From assembly GCA_022495995.1 (NCBI GenBank), contig JAFEMH010000520.1, positions 310,001 through 374,000 of the forward strand: a stretch of 64,000 nucleotides of DNA, in the 5' to 3' direction. This document shows, one piece after another, positions 58,008 through 64,000 of this stretch. This DNA comes from Adenophora triphylla var. japonica (Eukaryota > Streptophyta > Magnoliopsida > Asterales > Campanulaceae). Below the pieces are notes generated by a model. That model was not told the DNA's origin and searched no databases. It saw only the letters and a list, made by a program, of their open reading frames with translations. Position 1 is the first letter of the stretch; every line of letters begins with the position of its first letter. Both the position numbers and the translations under genes were made by a program.

Positions 58008-58019
58008 GCTCTGATACCA
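58008..58019 (-). promoter_or_regulatory. PBS of the Copia element
   Basis: Minus strand TGGTATCAGAGC, the perfect Met-tRNA-type Copia PBS, directly adjoining the LTR. Confidence 0.9.
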
Positions 58020-58194
58020 TAAAAGATTCAATGCGTGCCTTTCTTATTGATAGTCATCAGTATAAATAATGTTACAAGCCTATAATTAAGGTAACAAACT
58101 AAGGTAACAACTAATCAAGATAATTACAAATATTTACATTCCAAAGATAAAGATATGGAGATATCTTTTCTTGGAGAATACTACACGGCTATTA
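58020..58194 (-). repeat. 5' LTR of the Copia element (175 bp, TA..TA ends)
   Basis: Identical to 39979-40153. Right flank gaata (58195-58199) matches 39974-39978. Contains TATAAATA (58070-58077 region, plus-strand reading). Confidence 0.9.
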
Positions 58195-58199
58195 GAATA

Positions 58200-58474
58200 C
58201 TCCCTCTGTCCCAATAAGTGCTTCACCCTTTTGGGTGGGCACAAATATTAAGAAAATGGATGGGAAAAAAATGTTGTGAGTGTAATTTGAAAATATGAGA
58301 GAGAATTAGTGGAGGAAATAGTAAATTTGAAAAGTGTTGTGAGTGTAATAGTGAATTAGGAGAGAGAATGAGTGAAGAAAATAGTAAAGATTTTTTTCCA
58401 AAAAAGAAAAGGTGAAACTTTTAACGAGACGCCCTTTTGAGTAATTAGTGAAGTTTTTATTGGGACGGAGGGAG
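58200..58474. mobile_element. Stowaway-type MITE (275 bp)
   Basis: Terminal inverted repeats CTCCCTCTGTCCCAATAA and, inverted, CTCCCTCCGTCCCAATAA, flanked by TA on both sides (58198-58199, 58475-58476). This is the standard Stowaway/mariner-derived form. No coding capacity. Confidence 0.85.
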
Positions 58475-58599
58475 TATTATTATTTAGACAAAAACTCATG
58501 TGAGAACAACAATATCCGTCTCATCCATGAGACGGGTCGGATCCATGACCATGACCCACCCAAAAGAATACCCGTCTCTCTCTCTATACGTAAACGCAG

Positions 58600-58970
58600 A
58601 GCAGCGGGAGCGGGAGAATCGTCTTCTTCAACCCAAGCTTCCCCTTCTCCGGCCAAACCCACCAAAGATTTTCCCAGTAAAACCCTAACTTTACCAGAAT
58701 CAACCAAATCGCCAAAAATTTCAACAATACAAAAGCTTGAAAAATACCCACATGAAAACCGACAATCCCACAATTCCAGAAATGTGTTCAAAGAAAACAC
58801 AAATCAATTACGTGAAGCAAGACACAATGACGGAGGTAGAAGAAAAAATTAGGGAATTTACCCAGAAATTGAGGAAAGGAACAAGTTTATCACAGAAATT
58901 GAGGAAAGGAACAAGAATTATGATGATATCATAGACAGATACATAAAACGTTTCTTCTTCTTCGTCTTTG
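58600..58970 (+). pseudogene. Coding-like fragment inside the TIR element
   Basis: Pro/Ser/Thr-rich frame (STQASPSPAKPTKDF) followed, in another frame, by EIEERNKFITEIEERNKNYDDIIDRYIK (58855-58945), a helical segment with an exact tandem duplication of GAAATTGAGGAAAGGAACAAG (58865-58916). It looks like a captured piece of a host coding exon; I cannot name the gene. Confidence 0.4.
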
Positions 58971-59192
58971 ATCAAAAAATATTATTTTAAATTTTGGGGG
59001 AAAAATAAAATAACCTTCTTCTGAGATGAGTGAAATTAAAGGCAGTAGAGGAAAAGGTATTTTACTAGTATTGTTCTTCCTCCGCGATACATTTTGGAAG
59101 AACAGATAAAATAAAATTTTTAGGTAATAGTTACTATAATATAATGTAATGATTGTATGCATATAAAGTAATAGTTTGTATGCATTAAAGTA

Positions 59193-59665
59193 ATACATAT
59201 ATACAGAAAAGTAATAGTGTTTTTTCCTATGTTTTTTTCGTTTGGCAAAAGTAATACTTATTATAACTAAAATAAGTTATTACATTTCAAATGTAATACA
59301 TATAGTTTGTATTACATTTGAAAAAATGGGTAAAAATAATACATATATACAGAAAAGTAATAGTGTTTTTCCCTATATTTTCTTCGTTTGGCAAAAGTAA
59401 TACTTATTATAACTAAAATAAGTTATTACATTTCAAATGTAATACATATAGTTTGTATTATAATACATATAGTTTTGTATTACATTTGAAAAAATGGGTA
59501 AAAATAATACATATATACAGAAAAGTAATAGTGTTTTTCCCTATATTTTCTTCGTTTGGCAAAAGTAATACTTATTATAACTAAAATAAGTTATTACATT
59601 TCAAATGTAATACATATAGTTTGTATTATAATACATATAGTTTGTATTACATTTGAAAAAATGGA
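59193..59665. repeat. Tandem repeat of about 147-168 bp, three copies
   Basis: Units start TACATATATACAGAAAAGTAATAG at 59193, 59340 and 59508. Each contains the inverted pair TTACATTTCAAATGTAAT. A 21-bp insertion (ATACATATAGTTTGTATTATA type) distinguishes the units. AT-rich, non-coding. Confidence 0.85.
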
Positions 59666-59862
59666 TAAAACGAGCTTTTGTTTTTTTAAAACAAGTATTA
59701 CGTTTACTTATTAACAATGTTACTTTATATGTATACAGTCATTACATTAAGAGATGGTAACTATTACTTTTTCTAAACGTAATACCTGTTTTAAAAGGCA
59801 TGAGCTGCCATCCATGGATCGATCCGTCTCATGCTTGAGACGGATCTCCTTGTTCTCACGGG

Positions 59863-60741
59863 AAAAAAAAAGGACAGGAGACCAACTCTATTATTTGAGA
59901 CCAACTCTATTATTTATTATTGCCTCCCCACTGACACTGTCCAAATTAAACAAAAACTAATTAACGTACGGATAGAAACTTGTAAACGCGTGTGTGTGAA
60001 AAGCACATTAGCTTTTGGTTGGGTTAGTACTTCAAACTCTAGAACCCCCAAGTTCAGGTTGGTGTATTTTAGCCTTAAACCCCAACTCTTTAAATTTCAA
60101 TATTTTCTATTCAGATCTTTAGCTCCATCAACTCAAATCTACAATTAATTCCTCTCTGCTTTCTAGGTTTTTCTTCAATCATCAATTTTCCTCATTTTCT
60201 TGAACAAATTTGGTATAATCTTTCTCCAAAATGTGTGTGGGTGTGTGTGTGCAAGTACATAATATCTGTATTTGTTTGTTTATTATTTAGTTTGCTTTAA
60301 TTTTTTTTTTTAATTTGTTTCTTGGGATAATATTCTTTTGTTGTTGGGGTTGAATTACTTTTCATTATTCTACTTCATTATGCATAAATTCTATCCATGT
60401 CAATTTCAATGGAGGTGACCATCTGGGTCATTTTCCATTGCTGTGCTTTGATGGGCTGGTGATTCCCAGCTCTTAAAGATTTCCCTACTTTTGTTTTTCT
60501 TTTGTCATTTTATATGTTGCCTTTTTGTTGAGTGCATTCCCCTTTTGAAAATGGGCTTTTTGTAGGTAGTTTCAGGTAGTGTTTAACTGGTTTGAGCTAA
60601 TTTTAGTTGATGCACATTTATGGGTTTTATTCTTTATTATGGCTATAAATAGATGTTGGTCTTTTGATTTTATTCATTGCAGGTGATCTTCTAGTTTATT
60701 GAAAGACGGGAGGACTACTTAGGTTTTTTAGAGTTAGTAGG
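59863..60741 (+). promoter_or_regulatory. Promoter and 5' UTR (with probable intron) of the thioesterase-like gene
   Basis: No TE signature. A CT-rich leader (60145-60230) precedes a candidate donor GGTATAATC (60213). An acceptor TTCATTGCAG (to 60682) leaves a 59-bp leader exon before the ATG. (GT)n occurs at 60235-60252. The TATA box was not located with confidence. Confidence 0.5.
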
Positions 60742-62492
60742 ATGAGCTACAATAGCCCTAATGTAGGTTCTGGTTAGTTTTCTTCGACTTTTATGCAATT
60801 GTCTATAAATTTATTTTCCGAATTCTCTTGCAGTAAATGAATGATGAGAATGTGTATGTATCTTTGGTTGGTTACCGTCTGGGAATTTAGGGTATAAGCT
60901 TTTGAGCTTTCTTGATGCATTTTCTCAGGTAGTAGAATGAGTAGAGGAACATTTGAGTTTGGAAGGACTTATGTTGTCAAGCCCAAAGGGGAACACCAAG
61001 CAACTATTGTTTGGTTACATGGCCTTGGCGATAAAGGCTCGAGGTAATAATAATTATGGTTTTTCTATGAAGTTTGTTGTTGTTCTCCGTTAGATGATTT
61101 CTTTGAGAAATTTATTGCAACTGATTGAATAAGACCTAATTACAGTTCCGTTTCACAATTTATTAGCATATCTTATTTAGTGACCCTTTATTGCAGATGA
61201 TTATGGATTTCTAAAAATCAGTGTTTTAATGTAACACTTGATGAATTGAGGTGTAAACCAGCATGTGCTGAAGGAATAACGAAAATGTCAATATTTTATC
61301 CCATGTTCAATGTAGAAATAGAAACTATACTATTTTCCACAAGCTAGTCCTTCTCTGGAATCTTCTTTTCGATGCATGAGAGAGGACAATAACTAGTCAC
61401 TACGTAACACAAGCTTAATTGTCGTTTATATCCTTCCACTCAGGTGATTCTAAGGTCCTTCCTTGTGGTTGAAAATCGGAAGTGCCTATTATAGAACATG
61501 GGACCACTTTTCTCAACTATGGTGGTCCTTTCAACTTAAAACCCCTGATAATGCACTTGATTTAAATCAAACTACTACAATTTATGCTTTCCTCATAATT
61601 TCTTAATATTCCATTAAGGACAAATCAAAGTGGTCCGCAGTTTGAATTTATCATGGATTTCCGCCTTGTTATCAATGATCTAAACTGATTATGGTCCTAA
61701 ACTTATTAGTTGACATGATGATAGGCACTTTTTAAATCAAATGAACAGGACATGGACTTTATTTATGTGAGGCTGGCAACACTTATGCTCTTTGGTTCCC
61801 ATGCCTATTAATAAAGTACCCGTTTCTCGATGTTTGCCTTAAACTGACATCAATTCCATTTTATGATTTTGTGTTACAGCTGGTCCCAGCTCTTGGAAAC
61901 ATTTCCTCTACCCAATGTAAGTATGAGAAAAATATCTAGCCCCCTCATGCCCATATGCATCACTAACTTCCTGCCTTAATATATGGAAATGCTAGTAGAT
62001 TAATATTCTATTTTCACCTACGTTCTAGATAAAATGGATCTGCCCAACTGCTCCTACTCGTCCAGTGGCCATATTCGGTGGCTTCCCCTGCACTGCTTGT
62101 AAGTATATGGGCTTGAATCTGTTCATTTTGGGAAAAAAGATCAGCTGATCTAGATTTACGAATCATTTGGTAAGAGGAAAAGAACTCGCACTAATATGGT
62201 CCCCATGATTTATTTGCCCATACTGCTCCCAAAGAATTACCTATGGTTAAAAAGAGAAACCCTAGACTAATCACTCATATTTTAACGAGATTAATACCCC
62301 TAGTGTATGAAATCTGATTATTTCCTTTAATGTGGTGCAACATTGTTAACAAAGATTGGCACGATATCTTGTGTGAAATTTTATTAGGGTTTGATGTCGG
62401 AGACATTTCAGAAGAAGGTCCTGATGATTTGGAGGGGTTAGATGCTTCAGCAGCACATGTTGCTAATATACTGTCAACAGAGCCTGCTAATA
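60742..62492 (+). CDS. Acyl-protein thioesterase-like alpha/beta-hydrolase, first five coding exons
   Basis: Exons 60742-60772, 60929-61043, 61880-61916, 62029-62098 and 62388-62492 all have GT..AG borders and consistent phases. The product starts MSYNSPNVGSGSRM and contains YVVKPKGEHQATIVWLHGLG, SWSQLLETFPLPN, KWICPTAPTRPVAIFGGFPC and FDVGDISEEGPDDLEGLDAS. These match plant acyl-protein thioesterase/carboxylesterase family members (cytosolic hydrolases that remove palmitate from proteins) in order and spacing. HGLGD is the oxyanion-hole loop. The catalytic Ser (GFSMG), Asp and His lie in later exons outside or beyond the TE-filled intron. About 119 of an expected 250 residues are seen. No frame damage, so this is a live host gene as far as visible. 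Confidence 0.9.
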
Positions 62493-62795
62493 GTATGTTT
62501 CCTTAGCTTCAATATGTATGTTTTGAAGTTTATACAAAGCGTATAGTTCTTTTCAGGGAATGATGTTGTTAATTGCTTTTATTGTTTTGTCATATATTTG
62601 GTTGTAGTATACTAGGTTTTTCGCAGAAGCAATAACTCTCGAATATTTTTCATGCTTAACCATAATCTCTTTAAATGTTGTCAAATTTCCCATTGCCTAC
62701 TAATGTGGTATAATGTCACATAAGTATCAATGTACTCATACTGCAATTTTTCCATGCACAATATGCCGAAACCTTTACAAGTTGTCTAAACTTAG
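62493..62795 (+). other. Intron 5 of the thioesterase-like gene, host part
   Basis: GTATGTTTCC donor, AT-rich, nothing else seen before the LTR insertion at 62796. Confidence 0.7.
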
Positions 62796-63391
62796 TGTTA
62801 GGATTTTGATGTCTTTGAATCATAGAAGTTTGATTGAACAAGAAGTCCAAGAACGAGTCGAAAAATGATTTGAATCCAAGATGGAAAATGAGAATAATTG
62901 AAGCTATTTTGGGATTGCTTATTAAAGTCCTTTATGGTTAAGGAATCTTGTTGACTAAGGATTTAATTGTTTCCTTAAGTGGATTTGACTTTTTCCTCGA
63001 GGTTTTAGAATTCTTCTGTGCTAGGAATTTGAGAGTATAAATACTCATCTTCTCCCCTAGCGTGAATCATTCTAGTTTGATAGGTTATCAATAATTCTAT
63101 GATCCAAGCTAGTGATTTCTTTGAGTTCCATAGATTTCATAGTCTTGTCTGTAGCAATTCAATTCGTTATCATCCGGTTTTCTCTAGATCAGGGTTGCAC
63201 AATTGTAAATTCTTGTGACAAAAAATTCGTACACATAATTAGAGAGTTTGTAATTGGTGATTCTCCATATTAATAAAATTGTTCTCCCTCTGTCCGTGGA
63301 CGCAGCCAAGCTGGTGAACCACGTAAATACTTGTGTTCGTGTGCGTGTTTATGCTGTGATTATCCATCTTTTTTACTGCATGTTTCGAATG
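62796..63391 (+). repeat. Copia-type LTR in the gene's intron, interrupted by a second Copia
   Basis: Begins TGTTAGGATTTTGATG, with TATAAATA (63036-63043). The end part GGTGATTCTCCATATTAATAAAATTGTTCTCCCTCTGTCCGTGGACG and GTGTTTATGCTGTGATTATC is well known from Copia (Tork-like) LTRs. The 3' end is not reached before 63392, where another element starts. Left flank cttag. Confidence 0.7.
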
Positions 63392-64000
63392 TAAGATTGA
63401 GAAAACTTATTTTCTTTATTCACAACTTGTAAATTTATAGTACAAGAGATAGAGAGTCCTATTCTATACAATATTGAGTTTCCTAATCTAAATACAATAT
63501 TGAGTTTCCTATTCTAAATACAATAGAATATATACAAGAATAATCTAGGAAGATATCAATCAAGTAACTTAGGAAACCTTAGGAGATATTTTCTTAATAG
63601 GCCCCCGCAAGCTGGACGATCTGTGGAGAAGACTAAGCTTGGAAATAAGTTGTTGGAAGCGGATACGATGAAGCGGTTTTATCAGAACATCAGCGAGCTG
63701 ATCATTGCCAGAAATGTGTTGCACACGGAGAGAGCCAGACTGAACTTGTTCACGAACAAAGTGGAATGAGAGAGCCACATGTTTCATCCGAGAGTGGAAG
63801 ACTGGGTTTGCGGAATAAGTTGTGGCTCCAAGGTTGTCACAATAAATAACTGGTGTAGACGATTGAGAAATCCCGAGCCAGTAAGCATGTTCCGAATCCA
63901 AGTAAGCTCAGCAGTGGTGTCAGCAATCGCACAAAATTCGGCCTCAGTAGTAGACCGGACAAGGGAACGTTGTTTGCGAGAGGACCAAGTAATCGGGTTA
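63392..64000 (-). mobile_element. Copia element on minus strand, 3' end (runs off window)
   Basis: The 3' LTR at 63392-63599 (208 bp, minus-strand TATTAAGAAA..CAATCTTA, TA..TA ends) is preceded by the PPT TTGCGGGGGCC (63600-63610). An RNase H frame follows (63611-64000): VIYCDNLGATTYSANPVFHSRMKH and SGNDQLADVLIKPL. SSRKQRSLVRSTTEAEFCA lies in the adjacent frame (63925-63985), with one frame change near 63880. The 5' part is outside the window. TSD left flank gaatg. Confidence 0.85.

Larger units (their letters stand above)
39979..58194 (-). mobile_element. Copia element on minus strand, split by a nested Sirevirus-like element
   Basis: Identical 175-bp LTRs at 39979-40153 and 58020-58194 are flanked by the 5-bp TSD gaata (39974-39978, 58195-58199). 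A PBS and a PPT sit at the correct places. Removing the nested element at 41697-55709 plus one TSD copy leaves about 4.2 kb, a little short for Copia. Gag, protease and integrase read in one frame. RT is inverted and flanked by deletions, so this copy is defective although young by LTR identity. Confidence 0.9.
58498..59862. mobile_element. TIR element with terminal hairpins (possible MULE-derived), about 1.36 kb
   Basis: Left end GTGAGAACAAC..ATCCGTCTCATCCATGAGACGG..GGATCCATG. The right end, inverted, reads GTGAGAACAAGG..ATCCGTCTCAAGCATGAGACGG..GATCCATGG. Each terminus therefore carries an inner hairpin of CCGTCTCA type. No transposase frame is seen and the TSD is unclear. The interior holds a GC-rich coding-like segment (58560-58960) and an AT-rich repeat (59193-59660). 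Confidence 0.6.

Overview
This is a plant nuclear window, most likely eudicot and TE-rich. Spliced genes with GT..AG introns, Ty3/gypsy and Copia LTR retrotransposons, a Stowaway-type MITE and a plant acyl-protein thioesterase gene all point that way. I cannot name the species. I recognised no tRNA, rRNA, CRISPR or bacterial-type gene.

Layout. (1) 1-5770: the 5' part of a Tat-lineage Ty3/gypsy element on the minus strand ('element A'), running off the left edge. It carries gag-protease, RT, RNase H and a second RNase H, and its 5' LTR is 5109-5770. It abuts the 3' part of a Sirevirus-type LTR (5771-6630, plus strand). (2) 6713-about 38075: a tandem array of one Tat/Ogre-like family with three LTRs (6713, 24612, 36238), each followed by the same PBS-like sequence. 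The first internal region keeps broken gag, protease, a G-patch-like motif and the integrase C-terminus but has lost RT and RNase H. Its long 3' part carries two broken antisense accessory genes: one with a plant mobile domain and one resembling the DUF7745 group. The second internal region has two gag-derived modules and no pol. Both internal regions end in tandem repeats. (3) 38078-39022: a truncated second copy of element A. (4) 39979-58194: a young Copia element on the minus strand (identical 175-bp LTRs, TSD gaata). Its RT is inverted in place, and it was split by a 14-kb Sirevirus-like Copia element (41697-55709, plus strand, TSD ttgtg). The Sirevirus carries a spliced env-position gene with its own TATA box. 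(5) 58200-59862: a MITE and a TIR element with terminal hairpins. (6) 60742-62492: the first five coding exons of an acyl-protein thioesterase-like host gene. Its next intron holds a Copia LTR, itself interrupted by another Copia element at 63392.

Most reading frames here are retroelement relics. Three points deserve attention. The palindrome ATCCGCGCGGAT lies upstream of the TATA box in the array LTRs and upstream of both antisense genes. The env-position gene appears to have its own promoter and a 967-bp intron. Finally, CG-containing triplets repeatedly stand where CAG or CTG would be expected in the repeats. That pattern looks like a base-calling artefact at CHG-methylated sites, so some of the apparent frameshifts and motif losses may not be real.
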